A stretch of DNA of 64,000 bases from Methylobacterium planeticum. GTDB taxonomy: Bacteria > Pseudomonadota > Alphaproteobacteria > Rhizobiales > Beijerinckiaceae. Position numbers and translations under genes: made by a program. The stretch's first letter is position 1. Every line of letters starts with the position of its first letter. Location: NCBI RefSeq assembly GCF_008806345.1, contig NZ_VZZJ01000012.1, positions 62,001 to 126,000 on the forward strand. Reading direction: 5' to 3'. Under the pieces are notes generated by a model, which was not told the origin of the DNA, did not search any database, and worked only from the letters and a program-made list of their open reading frames with translations. This document shows, in pieces, positions 38,998 to 47,652 of the stretch.

Positions 38998-39114
38998 CGG
39001 GGTCGACAGCTCCGGGGCTCGAGGGCGACAGGGCGCAGGCAGGAGAGACCGCCGCGGACGCGCGCTCTGATACGGTCTGCCGCCCCGAACTGCAAAGGTG
39101 CCCATTGGGCGGAG

Positions 39115-39436
39115 GCCGAGTCCCTGGCCGTCCAGCTGATTCTGTCGGACGACAATCGTCACGCGGCCCCGCGCGAAGTCTTCCCGAGGGCGAAGAAGTC
39201 CGGGCGGCGCCTGTGGCAGGCGGGCCAGCGCGTGCGGATCATCAGGCGCGACACGAACAGGGGCGGCGTGCTGACGCTCGGCACGGACGATCGTCAACGC
39301 GAAGGACGGCAGCATCGCCGCAGGCCTCGGGGCCTCGCCGGGCGCCTTCACCGCCGTCCCGATCATGCCGCAGGTCCTCGAGAAGGTCTTCCCCTCGAAG
39401 CGCGGGTCGCAGGGCTGGCAGGCGAAGAGGCGTTGA
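39115..39436 (+). pseudogene. mqo: 3' fragment of malate:quinone oxidoreductase, frameshifted
   Basis: A decayed remnant. The first part (39115-39288) reads SLAVQLILSDDNRHAA.. LWQAGQRVRIIRRD and GGVLTLGT, which matches the C-terminal region of MQO. After one frameshift (about 39289) the next frame reads [30 protein letters not shown], the conserved FAD-domain end of the same enzyme, and stops at 39434. About 110 residues of an expected 490-500 remain, with no start. MQO oxidises malate and passes electrons to quinone. Identification is by recall of the conserved C-terminal motifs. Confidence 0.82.
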
Positions 39437-39757
39437 AGCGGCCCGTCCAGGGCAGCGACACGGTGCTCAGCAGCGACAGCACCGTGACGACGAAGCCGGG
39501 TCCTCGACCTCGCGCCCTGAGCGGGGCGAGGCCCCCGCGGCAGTCGCGCCCTTGCGGCGGCGTGGCGATGCGGTGGCGTTGCGTGATCCGGGCGCCCGCC
39601 ACGCACGGCCGCGCTTCAACTTTCTGTTACCACGCCGAACGAACTTTGGCCCCGAATCGTATATTGAGCATTGCATGCAGCTTGGCAGGAGCGCGCTTTG
39701 CGCGGCGGTGCCGGCGGGTGCGTGCTCGGCCGCAGAATGCCGCGTTTGGGGATGGAC
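39437..39757. other. region between mqo remnant and next gene, 321 bp
   Basis: No credible gene. Frames here are arginine-rich shadows. The stretch around 39610-39690 is AT-richer and probably contains the promoter of the small gene at 39758. Confidence 0.4.
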
Positions 39758-40057
39758 ATGACCTACTCTGGCACGGACGACACGCGCGATTCCGCGGACC
39801 ATCACGGTGACGTCGGCGGCGGCGAGCCCCCCTCCGATCGGCAGCGCGCGGAGACGCGGCAAACCCTCGATCAGATCGCGGACGCGCTCGGGGTGGCATC
39901 GGCGCTGCTGAGCACCGACGCGCCGGCCGATCTGCACGCGGCCGGCGATACGGTCACCCTGCAGGAAGCCTCGGCGCTGCTGCAGGCCTATTTCCGGATC
40001 CCGGACCGCGAGGCGCGCCAGCGCTGCCTCGATTGCGTGCGCGCGGCGGCGCGTTAG
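39758..40057 (+). CDS. small regulator-like hypothetical protein (99 aa)
   Basis: Small acidic protein. A GGGGATGGAC site precedes the ATG at 39758; an in-frame ATG two codons earlier is an alternative. The segment TLDQIADALGVASALL (residues 35-50) resembles a recognition-helix region, and the C-terminus REARQRCLDCVRAAAR parallels the tail of the XRE regulator encoded just downstream on the opposite strand (QIRRDVLSIVKSAAR). It may be a truncated relative lacking the first helices of the HTH. Function unknown. Confidence 0.6.
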   Translation: MTYSGTDDTRDSADHHGDVGGGEPPSDRQRAETRQTLDQIADALGVASALLSTDAPADLHAAGDTVTLQEASALLQAYFRIPDREARQRCLDCVRAAAR

Positions 40058-40059
40058 CC

Positions 40060-40218
40060 TCAGTGGCGGTGGCGCGCGTCCGACCCGCGGGCGCGCTTGC
40101 CCGCCTCGATCCCGAGTTCGAACAGCAGCGGGTCCGCGAGTGTCGGCAGCACGGGAACGCGGAGCGTCCCGATCGTGCGGCGCACGGCGATCATCGCCTC
40201 GACGACCTGGCTCGTCAC
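40060..40218 (-). CDS. possible small protein after the XRE gene (52 aa)
   Basis: A short frame downstream of the XRE regulator, possibly beginning with GTG at 40218, with coherent composition (TIGTLRVPVLPTLADPLLFELG). No ribosome-binding site is seen and it faces the 39758 gene. It may be a real small gene or a remnant. Confidence 0.3.
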   Translation of the reverse strand: MTSQVVEAMIAVRRTIGTLRVPVLPTLADPLLFELGIEAGKRARGSDARHRH

Positions 40219-40256
40219 CCGAAGGCTCTGCCCGGTTCCTTCGCCATCGCCCGCGC

Positions 40257-40673
40257 TCAGGAGACGTCGCAATCCGGTGCGTGCAGACGGGCGGCGGATT
40301 TGACGATCGACAGCACGTCGCGCCGGATCTGCGCGTCGGTGATGCTGCTGAAGGCCTGGACGAGTTCGAGCGCCTCCGGCGCCCGCAGGAGGCTGAGGCT
40401 GGTGTCCTCCGCCCGCACGGCGCCGGCCTGATCGGGCAGGAAGGTCGAGACCGGAACGTTGAGGAGGCCGGCGATCGATTGCAGGCGCGCGGCCCCCACG
40501 CGGTTGAGGCCGCGCTCGTATTTCTGGACCTGCTGGAAGCTGACGCCGATGGCCTGGCCGAGGGCGGCCTGGCTGATGCCCTTGGCGATCCGGAGTTCCG
40601 CGATCCGCATCCCGATGGAATGGTCGGCGGTCGTCGTCTGCTTCGCGTTCCGAGCGGGTGGTGTTGAGGCCAT
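40257..40673 (-). CDS. XRE-family transcriptional regulator
   Basis: A 138-residue regulator with an N-terminal Cro/C1-type helix-turn-helix at residues 20-78 (MRIAELRIAKGISQAALGQAIGVSFQQVQKYERG). This is followed by the short C-terminal helical region common in alphaproteobacterial XRE proteins of this size (ALELVQAFSSITDAQIRRDVLSIV). Its promoter region up to 40760 contains an AT-rich TTGTTAAC segment. Target genes unknown. Confidence 0.9.
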   Translation of the reverse strand: MASTPPARNAKQTTTADHSIGMRIAELRIAKGISQAALGQAIGVSFQQVQKYERGLNRVGAARLQSIAGLLNVPVSTFLPDQAGAVRAEDTSLSLLRAPEALELVQAFSSITDAQIRRDVLSIVKSAARLHAPDCDVS

Positions 40674-40785
40674 CAGACACGTCTCTGGAAGCGGGGGACC
40701 TCACTGTTGAGGCCGGGGTACTGCATGCAATATGCAACCTACGATCGCGTTGTTAACGAAACTCTAACGCCCTCCGCAAGGGGCG

Positions 40786-40866
40786 CAAGTCGGACGGGCG
40801 CTCAAGTCGGACGGGCGCAAGTCGGACGGGCGCTCAAGTCGAACAGGCGCTCAAGTCGGACGGGCG
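40786..40866. repeat. five direct repeats of a 15-bp unit
   Basis: Unit CAAGTCGGACGGGCG at 40786, 40803, 40818, 40835 (two mismatches) and 40852, alternating with no spacer or a CT spacer. The array ends two bases before the stop codon of the PAS gene (TGA at 40868-40870) and lies between it and the XRE gene. It may be a slipped-strand repeat or a binding array. Confidence 0.85.
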
Positions 40867-40867
40867 C

Positions 40868-41506
40868 TCAGTTCAGGCGCTTGAGCCGACTGCGCGTCTC
40901 GAGCTTGGCGAGCTTGCGGCCGATCTCCAGGAGCAGCATCTCCGACAGGAGCGTCAGGGTCGGATCCTCGAGCTCCGCGATGGTCCGGTGGACCGCGACG
41001 CATTGGTCGGCGGCGCGCTCCAGCGGATGCTCCGTCGGAGAGGCCTTGCTCGCCACGAAGGCCGTCTCGCGCCGCCGGCTCGGGGTGATGTCGACCACGA
41101 TGCCGCGCCCGCGGGACGGCAGCCCCTCGCCGTCGAGCTCGAAGCTGCCGCGCGCCAGCACCCACCGGGTCACGCCATCGGCCGAGCACACGCGGTACTC
41201 GGCCACATAGGACCCGCCCCGCTGCGCGCATTGGCTGATCAGCGCGATCACGCGGTCGCGGTCCTCGGCATGCATGCCGGCCACGAAGGCGGCAAGCGGC
41301 ACGCCGGCCTCGGCGAGATCCGGATCGACGTTGAACAGGCTCGCCGCGAGGGGATCGGCGCGGACGCGATCGGCCGCGATGTTCACATCCCAGTGGCCGA
41401 CCTCGTTCGAGACGTCCATCGGCGCCTGAGCGCTCGACTCCGGGTTCTGCGCGCTGCTGGCCTTGGTCCTGTCCACAACAACGTCCTTCTCGGGATGGTC
41501 CGCCAT
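40868..41506 (-). CDS. PAS-domain signalling protein
   Basis: Soluble 212-residue protein with one PAS (fold-3 type) domain at about residues 35-145: GHWDVNIAADRVRADPLAASLFNVD, HAEDRDRVIALIS and the C-terminal strand RGIVVDITPSRRRE. After it lies a short helical region (LEDPTLTLLSEMLLLEIGRKLAKLE) that may mediate dimerisation. No kinase, GGDEF or DNA-binding domain follows, so it would act through a partner. It sits near the double-PAS chemoreceptor but 316 bp away. Confidence 0.82.
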   Translation of the reverse strand: MADHPEKDVVVDRTKASSAQNPESSAQAPMDVSNEVGHWDVNIAADRVRADPLAASLFNVDPDLAEAGVPLAAFVAGMHAEDRDRVIALISQCAQRGGSYVAEYRVCSADGVTRWVLARGSFELDGEGLPSRGRGIVVDITPSRRRETAFVASKASPTEHPLERAADQCVAVHRTIAELEDPTLTLLSEMLLLEIGRKLAKLETRSRLKRLN

Positions 41507-41822
41507 GACGGCTCAGCGTGGCCGGCGATGCGAAGCTGGCACAAAGCCGGCACGAAATGCAACTTTAGGTAACGTCTGGATCGGTTAACGAATGTCTAAA
41601 CCCGGATCGGCGGCTGATGAGCCTCGGTTTCACGAGCAGGCGGGCTGTCAGGCGTGAGGGCGATAACCAGTCGAGCGGCGCGCATCAGACGTTGTGTCGG
41701 ATGTTGCGGCACCGCCACAGGCATTGCCGACGCACGAGAAGCCCATCGCGGAGCGACCTGTGTCGACGACAACCGGTTCGGCGCGCGATCTCGCCCGCGA
41801 AAGCTGACGGATTCCGGCGCGC
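41507..41822. other. intergenic region, 316 bp
   Basis: No credible gene. The part next to the PAS gene (41540-41610) is AT-richer and is probably its promoter region. Confidence 0.4.
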
Positions 41823-43307
41823 CTAGCGTGCCAGCACACGCGCCGCGTCCTTCGTCGTGGCCACCGCCTGCGAGACCTGGCTCACCGAGGCCGAGATCGT
41901 CAGGACGTTCTGGGAGATCGCCGCCACGGCGCGCGCGGCCTCCCGCATGTTCGCCGACATGTCGCGGGTGACCGCGCTCTGCTCCTCGACGGCCGCCGCC
42001 GCGCCGACGACGTGGTCGCGCATCGTCGCCACCGAGCCCTCGATCGTCCCGAGAGCGTCGACCACCTGCTTCGAGACCGCCTGAACGCGGTCGATCTCGC
42101 CCGCGATCTGCTCCGTCGCGCGTGCGGCCTGATGCGCCAGGCTCTTCACCTCCTGCGCCACGACCGCGAAGCCGCGCCCGGCGGCGCCCGCGCGGGCGCT
42201 CTCGATGGTGGCGTTGAGCGCCAGGAGGTTGATCTGGCCCGCGATGGTCTGGATCAGCCCGACGATCCCGCCCATGGCGGTCGCGGCACCCGACAGGCGC
42301 CGGGTGTGCTCCGCCGCGGCCCGAACCTCGGCATGCGCCCGGTCCGTCGCCGCGCGCGACTTCGCCATGCCCGCGGAGATCTCGCTCACCGAGGACGCCA
42401 GCTCCTCGGCCGCGGCCGCCATGGTCTGAACCGTGCCGGTGGTCGCCCCGGCCGCCTGGGAGGCCGCCGAGGCCTCGTGGTCCGACCGGAGGAGGGCACT
42501 GTCGATCCCGCCGAAATTCTCCTCGATCAGGTGCCTCAGATCGGCGAGGAGCGCGACCTGCGCGGTGATGTCGGTGGCGAACTTCACCACCTTGTAGGGC
42601 CGGCCGCTCGCGTCGAGGATCGGATTGTAGGAGGCCTCGATCCAGATCGGCCGGCCGTCCTTGCCGAGGCGCTTGAACTGCCCGGCCTGATACTCGCCCC
42701 GGCGCAGCTTGGCCCAGAACTCGGCATAATCCGGGCTGGTCCCGTGGGCAGGCTCGACGAACCGGCTGTGATGCGAGCCGGCGATCTCCGCGAGGGTGTA
42801 GCCGACGACATCGAGGAAGTTCGTGTTGGCGTCGAGCACATTGCCGTCGAGGTCGAAGGCGATGACCGCCTGCGACTTGTGGATGGCGTCGATCTGCCCC
42901 TGACGGTCCGCATCCTGCGCCTTCTGGCGCGTGATGTCGGTGGCGAACTTGATGATCCTGTAGGGTTTGCCGGCGCGATCCAGCAGAGGATTGTAGGAGG
43001 CCTCGATCCAGATCTCGCGGCCACCCTGTCCGATGCGCTTGTATTGCCCGGCCTGGAACGCGCCCCGCCGCAGCCCGGACCAGAAGGCCCGGTACATCTC
43101 GGATTCCTGGTCGGCCGGTTCCACGAACAGGCTGTGATGCCTCCCGCGGACGTCTTCCAGCGTGTAGCCGACCACCGCGAGGAAATTGGGATTCGCGGTC
43201 AGTATCCGGCCGTCGAGATCGAACTCGATGATGCCCTGCGACTTGTCGAGCGCCGCGAGCTTGGCGATGGCCGCGGCGGACGCCTTCTGGGCTTGAACAA
43301 ACAGCAT
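41823..43307 (-). CDS. soluble methyl-accepting chemotaxis protein with two PAS domains
   Basis: Cytoplasmic chemoreceptor, 494 aa, without membrane segments. Two PAS domains (about residues 18-128 and 140-250) are near-duplicates; each has the GYTLxxxxGxHHSxFVEP and WIEASYNPxLD pattern typical of haem- or flavin-type Aer-like PAS modules. The signalling domain (about 290-490) has the hairpin tip IVGLIQTIAGQINLLALNATIESARAGAAGRGFAVVA-type core. It may sense intracellular redox state or a small ligand. No CheA/CheW genes are nearby. Its upstream region is shared divergently with the adhesin gene. Confidence 0.93.
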   Translation of the reverse strand: MLFVQAQKASAAAIAKLAALDKSQGIIEFDLDGRILTANPNFLAVVGYTLEDVRGRHHSLFVEPADQESEMYRAFWSGLRRGAFQAGQYKRIGQGGREIWIEASYNPLLDRAGKPYRIIKFATDITRQKAQDADRQGQIDAIHKSQAVIAFDLDGNVLDANTNFLDVVGYTLAEIAGSHHSRFVEPAHGTSPDYAEFWAKLRRGEYQAGQFKRLGKDGRPIWIEASYNPILDASGRPYKVVKFATDITAQVALLADLRHLIEENFGGIDSALLRSDHEASAASQAAGATTGTVQTMAAAAEELASSVSEISAGMAKSRAATDRAHAEVRAAAEHTRRLSGAATAMGGIVGLIQTIAGQINLLALNATIESARAGAAGRGFAVVAQEVKSLAHQAARATEQIAGEIDRVQAVSKQVVDALGTIEGSVATMRDHVVGAAAAVEEQSAVTRDMSANMREAARAVAAISQNVLTISASVSQVSQAVATTKDAARVLAR

Positions 43308-43645
43308 CTTCTACTCGGCATTTCGAGAGTGACGACCGGACGTCGCAGGACCGCTGCGCTCCTGACAGGTCGCGACGGGGGAACGCACAACCGAGGATTG
43401 CGATATGATGCCTAACGATCTGTGAAGCAAATACAACCTGTAAGCGATATTTTTGCGGTTCGTGTCATCATTCGCGGCTATAATCAGCTTAAAATGCGCA
43501 ATGCGCAGTTATTTCATCATCATTCCACAACCGTAGGTTTTGATTAACCGTTCCCGTGCAGCTTCATCAATGCACGCCACACCCACCCAGAGGTTGTGGT
43601 CGGTTTGCGCTGTCCGATATCCCTCCGCGTTCAGAGAACAGATCC
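43308..43645. promoter_or_regulatory. divergent AT-rich promoter region, MCP/adhesin
   Basis: A 338-bp region, AT-rich from 43400 to 43550. A perfect -10 box TATAAT lies at 43479-43484 on the plus strand, but the best -35 (TTGCGG, 43453) is 20 bp away. A duplicated palindrome TGCGCA-A-TGCGCA sits at 43495-43507, just past the expected transcription start, and could be an operator for the adhesin gene, whose leader would be about 155 nt. Confidence 0.45.
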
Positions 43646-44944
43646 ATGTGGAACCGATCCCTCGGCCCGGTTCGGGTTCGGAGCGATGCTGCGCGTCGAC
43701 TTCGCTATGCTGGTCAGACACTGCCCGCGATGGGTGTTCTGGCTCTTCTGCTTGCCGCTCAACCTGCGCAAGCGCAGCTCCTCCGGGGCCTGCTCGACAC
43801 GACGTCGAGCAACGGCGTCCTCGGTAACGGCGTCCTCGGCACCGGCGTCACGATCGGCACGACCGCTCCGGGCAGCGGCGTCCTCGGCACCGGCCTCACG
43901 CTCGGCACGACCGGCACCGGCGTCCTCGGGACCGGCGTGACCGTTGGCACGACCGGTCCGGGCGACGGACTTCTCGGCACCGGGGTGACGGTCGGCACGA
44001 CCACCAACAGCGGAGGCGTGCTCGGGACGGGCGTCACGGTCGGAACGACCAATCCCGGAAGCGGCATTCTCGGAACCGGCCTCGTCCTCGGAACGACCGG
44101 TACCGATGGCCGGGGCGTGCCGGGCACGCCGGGTGGCGGCACGGGCGTCACCGTGACCCTGAACCCCCGGAACGATGCGCCGATCGACGGCGGCGCCACC
44201 GGCAGCAACCTCGATCTCGCCGCGCGCCTCGCACGGCTCGAGCAGAGGCTGAGCGTCGCCGTCCCGGACTTCCCTCTGCGCGGCACGGACACCATCCAGG
44301 CCGGCGTTCCGGTGGCGTCCGGCGCCAACGCGGTCGCTGCCGGCTACGGAGCCTCGGCCACCGGGAACGGCGCGACGGCACTCGGCGGACGCGCGAGTGC
44401 CGCGGGCGACGGATCGGTCGCGGTCGGACACGAGGCGAGCGCCGCGCAAGCGAATGCGATCGCGATCGGAAGCGGCGTCCGCACGACCCGGGCCGGGCAG
44501 GTCGCGATCGGCAATGCCCAGAGCACCTACACGATGGCGGGGCTCGGCTCGGCCACGAGCCTCGCCGCACAGTCCGGGGAGACCCGGTTCGTCACCTCGG
44601 ATGCGAGCGGAAACCTGGCGACGTCGGCCTATGGCCCGGGCAGCATCGCGGCCCTCGACGGGCGTGTCGGCACCCTGGAGGCGAGCGTCGGCCGCCTGCA
44701 ACGCGACATGCGCGGCGCCTATCAGGGCACCGCCATCGCCCTGGCGCTGGCCGGAGCGGTCCTGCCCGCGGGGAAGAACTTCGCCATCTCCACGAGTTTC
44801 GGCACCTATCACGGGGAGACCGGGTTCGGCGCGAGCGGCGTGGCGCGCGTCAGCGAGAACCTGTTCGTCTCCGGCGGCGTCGGTGTCGGGACGAGCGGCC
44901 AGTCGAACGTCGCGGGCCGCGGCGGCCTGACCTACGCCTGGTGA
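43646..44944 (+). CDS. YadA-like trimeric autotransporter adhesin
   Basis: Outer-membrane surface protein of 432 aa. After a long signal sequence (hydrophobic MGVLALLLAAQPAQA near residue 30-44) comes a region of six imperfect repeats of a GVLGTGVTVGTT-type unit (residues about 54-150). Next are a short stalk/coiled segment (LAARLARLEQRLSVA) and YadA-head-type repeats (ATGNGATALGG, SVAVGHEAS, NAIAIGSG, QVAIGN). The anchor begins near residue 350 (LDGRVGTLEASVGRLQRDMRGAYQGTAIALALAG) and ends in an aromatic residue (LTYAW), as outer-membrane proteins do. The start is the ATG at 43646. Confidence 0.9.
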   Translation: MWNRSLGPVRVRSDAARRLRYAGQTLPAMGVLALLLAAQPAQAQLLRGLLDTTSSNGVLGNGVLGTGVTIGTTAPGSGVLGTGLTLGTTGTGVLGTGVTVGTTGPGDGLLGTGVTVGTTTNSGGVLGTGVTVGTTNPGSGILGTGLVLGTTGTDGRGVPGTPGGGTGVTVTLNPRNDAPIDGGATGSNLDLAARLARLEQRLSVAVPDFPLRGTDTIQAGVPVASGANAVAAGYGASATGNGATALGGRASAAGDGSVAVGHEASAAQANAIAIGSGVRTTRAGQVAIGNAQSTYTMAGLGSATSLAAQSGETRFVTSDASGNLATSAYGPGSIAALDGRVGTLEASVGRLQRDMRGAYQGTAIALALAGAVLPAGKNFAISTSFGTYHGETGFGASGVARVSENLFVSGGVGVGTSGQSNVAGRGGLTYAW

Positions 44945-45123
44945 GGCTCGCTCGGAGCGAGGCTGCGCGGATCCCCCGGGGATCCGCGCAGCCTTTGCCG
45001 GCCACCCGGTGGGGACCGGCATTGCCCGCCACGCGGTTCTGGCAACCGGCACGGCCCCACCCGCCCCGTCACCCCGCTCTGCAGTGTACGATGATGCGTT
45101 GGCACATGTCTTCGAGGCGAGGG

Positions 45124-45555
45124 ATGCGCGCTCAGGCGGCGGCCGGATCGCTCGTCGGCGCCCGGTCGGGCGCCGCCGCGATCGAGTTCGCCCTCGTCGC
45201 CCCGCTGTTCCTGGCGTTCCTGATGGGCATCATCGCCTTCGGGAGCTTCTTCGGATACGCCCACAGCCTGCAGATCGCCGCGAGCGAATCCGCCCGGGCG
45301 GCGATCGCCGGCCTGGATGCACCGGAACGCATCCAGCTCGCGACGCGCGCGGCTGAGCGGAGTCTCGCAGGGAGCCCGCTCCTCAGCGGAGCCGCGGTCG
45401 CGATCACGGTCGGACCGGACGCGGCGGATCCCGACGTCTTCACCGTCACGCTGACCTACGACCTCAACGGCGTCCTGCTCAGCCTCGCGCCGCGGGTCCT
45501 GCCGCTGCCGCACAGCCTCTCGCGCACCGCGAGCATCCGCCGGGGAGGCCTCTGA
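45124..45555 (+). CDS. tadE: TadE-like pseudopilin protein
   Basis: Type IVc (Tad/Flp) minor pilin-like protein, 143 aa. The membrane segment AAAIEFALVAPLFLAFLMGIIAFG near residue 20-43, with the IEFALV prepilin-like motif, is characteristic of TadE/TadG. I prefer the ATG at 45124, preceded by a GAGG site; ATGs at 45091 and 45106 are alternatives. It overlaps the next gene by one base (TGATG). No Tad secretion ATPase or flp gene is nearby, so the pair would rely on components elsewhere. Confidence 0.85.
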   Translation: MRAQAAAGSLVGARSGAAAIEFALVAPLFLAFLMGIIAFGSFFGYAHSLQIAASESARAAIAGLDAPERIQLATRAAERSLAGSPLLSGAAVAITVGPDAADPDVFTVTLTYDLNGVLLSLAPRVLPLPHSLSRTASIRRGGL

Positions 45556-47270
45556 TGCGCCCCGTCCTGGCGCGACGCGCGCAATCGCGGCGGAGGGTGG
45601 TGCGCGCCCGCGCGCCGATCCGGCGGCTCGCCGCCGATCGGCAGGGTGGCATGATCATTCTTGCGGGCGCCGGATTCGCGGTCCTGTTCGGGTTCGCGGG
45701 CCTCGCGACCGATCTCGGAGCCATCGTGCTCGCCCGTCGCCAGGCGCAGGGCGCCGTGGATATCGCCGCCATGGTGGCCGCCTCGAACCCGGCACAGGCG
45801 GAGAGCCTCGCGCGGCGCTCGCTGGCCGATAACGGCTATGCCCGCGACATCACCACGGATGTCAGCCCCGGACGCTACCGGGCGGACCCGCTGCTTGCGC
45901 CGTCCGATCGCTTCAAGCCGGGGGCCGCGCCCGGCAACGCCATCAGGGTCGCTCTCAGGACGAGCGTGCGCACCCATTTCGGCCGCTTCCTCGGATTGCC
46001 CGCCATCCTTCCGGTCGAGGTCACGGGCACGGCCGCGCAGGCGCAATTCGCCGCCTTCGACCTCGGCTCGGGAACGCTCTCGGTGGATGGCGGGATCGCC
46101 AACGCGTTGCTCGGTGCGTTGCTGGGCACCAGCCTGTCCCTGAGCGCCCTGGACTACGACGCGCTCCTGATCGGGCAGGTCGACACGTTCCGGTTCCTCG
46201 ATGCCCTCTCGGTGGAACTCGGCATCCGGGCCGGAGGCTACGCGAGCGTGCTGCAGGCATCGGCGAGCGTTGGTCAGATCATCCGGGCGCTCCGCGTCGC
46301 GATCCAGGGCGAGGTGAACGCCGCGCCGACCATCACGGCCCTGGGCACGCTCCTCGGCAACCTGACGGGCGCGCTCGGGTCGTCCACGGCGGTGCCGATC
46401 GCCCAGGTCGTGGACCTTGGAGCCGCGCTCGACCTTTCGCCGGGCCGAACCCAAGCCGGGCCGCGGACCGGCTTGTTCAACCTGATCTCGGACGCGGCGG
46501 TCATCGCCAACGGGCAGCGGCAGGTCTCCATCGAGCTCGGGGCCAATGTCGCGGGCTTGCTCTCCACCCGCCTGACCCTGGCGATCGGCGAGCGCCGCCA
46601 GAGTTCGGGCTGGGCGCAGCCGGGCAGCGCGAACGCGAGCGTCTCCACAGCCCAGACGCGGCTCCTGATCGAAGTGGCGATCAAGGCGCCCCTGGGTCTC
46701 GGCAGCCTCAGCCTGCCCCTCTACGCGGAACTCGCGCCCGCGCGGGCAACCCTGCGCTCGCTGGCCTGCCCCTGGTCCGATCAAAGCGAGCGCCGCGTCA
46801 GCGTCGAGGCACAGCCGGGCCTGTTCAGGCTCGCCGTCGCGGGCGTGCCGCGCTCGGCGATCGCGGTCGGCGCCGCAACCCCCGACCTGAGGAACCCCGC
46901 GACCCTGATCGACCTGCCCCTGGTGCGCGTGAGGGCGTCGGCGCAGGCCAGCCTCGTCTCGCCGGCGGCCCAGACCCTGACCTTCAGCGACAGCGACATC
47001 CGCGGCCACGTCACCCAGAGCGTGACCACCACCGGCTTGGCCCAGTCGCTGACCGGGACCCTGGTGCAGAGCCTCGCGATCAGCCTCGACGAGGTCGATC
47101 TCGGGCTCGGCCTGCTGCTGAAGCCCCTGCTCCCACCGGTGATCGCGCCGGTGAGCCCGGTGCTCGACCGCATCCTGGACAGCGTCTTCAAGGTCCTGGG
47201 CATCCGGGTCGGCTACGCCGACGTCACCGTGGGCAACACGCTCTGCAGCCGTGCTGCGCTGGTGCAATAG
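45555..47270 (+). CDS. TadG-like pilus assembly protein
   Basis: A 571-residue membrane-anchored secreted protein of the TadG/DUF2134-like type. After a basic N-terminus (RRLAADRQGGM) is a single membrane helix (IILAGAGFAVLFGFAGLATDLGAIVLARR), then the QGAVDIAAMVAA motif typical of Tad TadG-like proteins. The long extracytoplasmic remainder is rich in small residues, with a Cys pair at the end (LACPW, LCSRA). No von Willebrand A domain is obvious. Translationally coupled to tadE. Confidence 0.82.
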   Translation: MRPVLARRAQSRRRVVRARAPIRRLAADRQGGMIILAGAGFAVLFGFAGLATDLGAIVLARRQAQGAVDIAAMVAASNPAQAESLARRSLADNGYARDITTDVSPGRYRADPLLAPSDRFKPGAAPGNAIRVALRTSVRTHFGRFLGLPAILPVEVTGTAAQAQFAAFDLGSGTLSVDGGIANALLGALLGTSLSLSALDYDALLIGQVDTFRFLDALSVELGIRAGGYASVLQASASVGQIIRALRVAIQGEVNAAPTITALGTLLGNLTGALGSSTAVPIAQVVDLGAALDLSPGRTQAGPRTGLFNLISDAAVIANGQRQVSIELGANVAGLLSTRLTLAIGERRQSSGWAQPGSANASVSTAQTRLLIEVAIKAPLGLGSLSLPLYAELAPARATLRSLACPWSDQSERRVSVEAQPGLFRLAVAGVPRSAIAVGAATPDLRNPATLIDLPLVRVRASAQASLVSPAAQTLTFSDSDIRGHVTQSVTTTGLAQSLTGTLVQSLAISLDEVDLGLGLLLKPLLPPVIAPVSPVLDRILDSVFKVLGIRVGYADVTVGNTLCSRAALVQ

Positions 47271-47343
47271 GCGCTTCCGAACCGCAAGCATCCCCGAATG
47301 CGACACGGCGAGGCCCTGTCGCGGAACAAGGCGGATTTCCGAC

Positions 47344-47652
47344 ATGATGCCGAACCGACGCAGCGACTTCGAAGGGCCGCCGAACCGGGTGGCCAGCCGG
47401 ACCTTGATGCGGGCAGAGCTGATCAGCCTGCGCGCCCGGGTCGCCGTCATGGAGAAGATCGTGATCGCGCTCCTCGACAGCACCCTCGATTGGGACCCGG
47501 TCCTCTCGACGCTCCGGGGCGGGTTGAGCGATTTCGAGGAAACGTTCGATGATCAGATCCCGATCATCGGCGAACAGCAGGACGAGCGTGCCGCGCTGCG
47601 GGACGCCACCCGGCAGCACCTCGCGCGGCTGATGCAGAGCCTCGACCCATAG
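47344..47652 (+). CDS. hypothetical protein (102 aa)
   Basis: Unrecognised helical, acidic soluble protein (ELISLRARVAVMEKIVIALLDS; FEETFDDQIPIIGEQQDERAAL). The start at tandem ATGs (47344, 47347) has only a weak AAGGCGGA site. It follows the TadG-like gene by 73 bp and may be part of the same transcript. Function unknown. Confidence 0.55.
   Translation: MMPNRRSDFEGPPNRVASRTLMRAELISLRARVAVMEKIVIALLDSTLDWDPVLSTLRGGLSDFEETFDDQIPIIGEQQDERAALRDATRQHLARLMQSLDP

Noticed and set aside
38599-39810. 403-codon plus-strand frame opposite the OpgC-like gene
   Set aside because: Only its middle (39115-39288) is meaningful, as part of the mqo remnant; the rest is antisense shadow.
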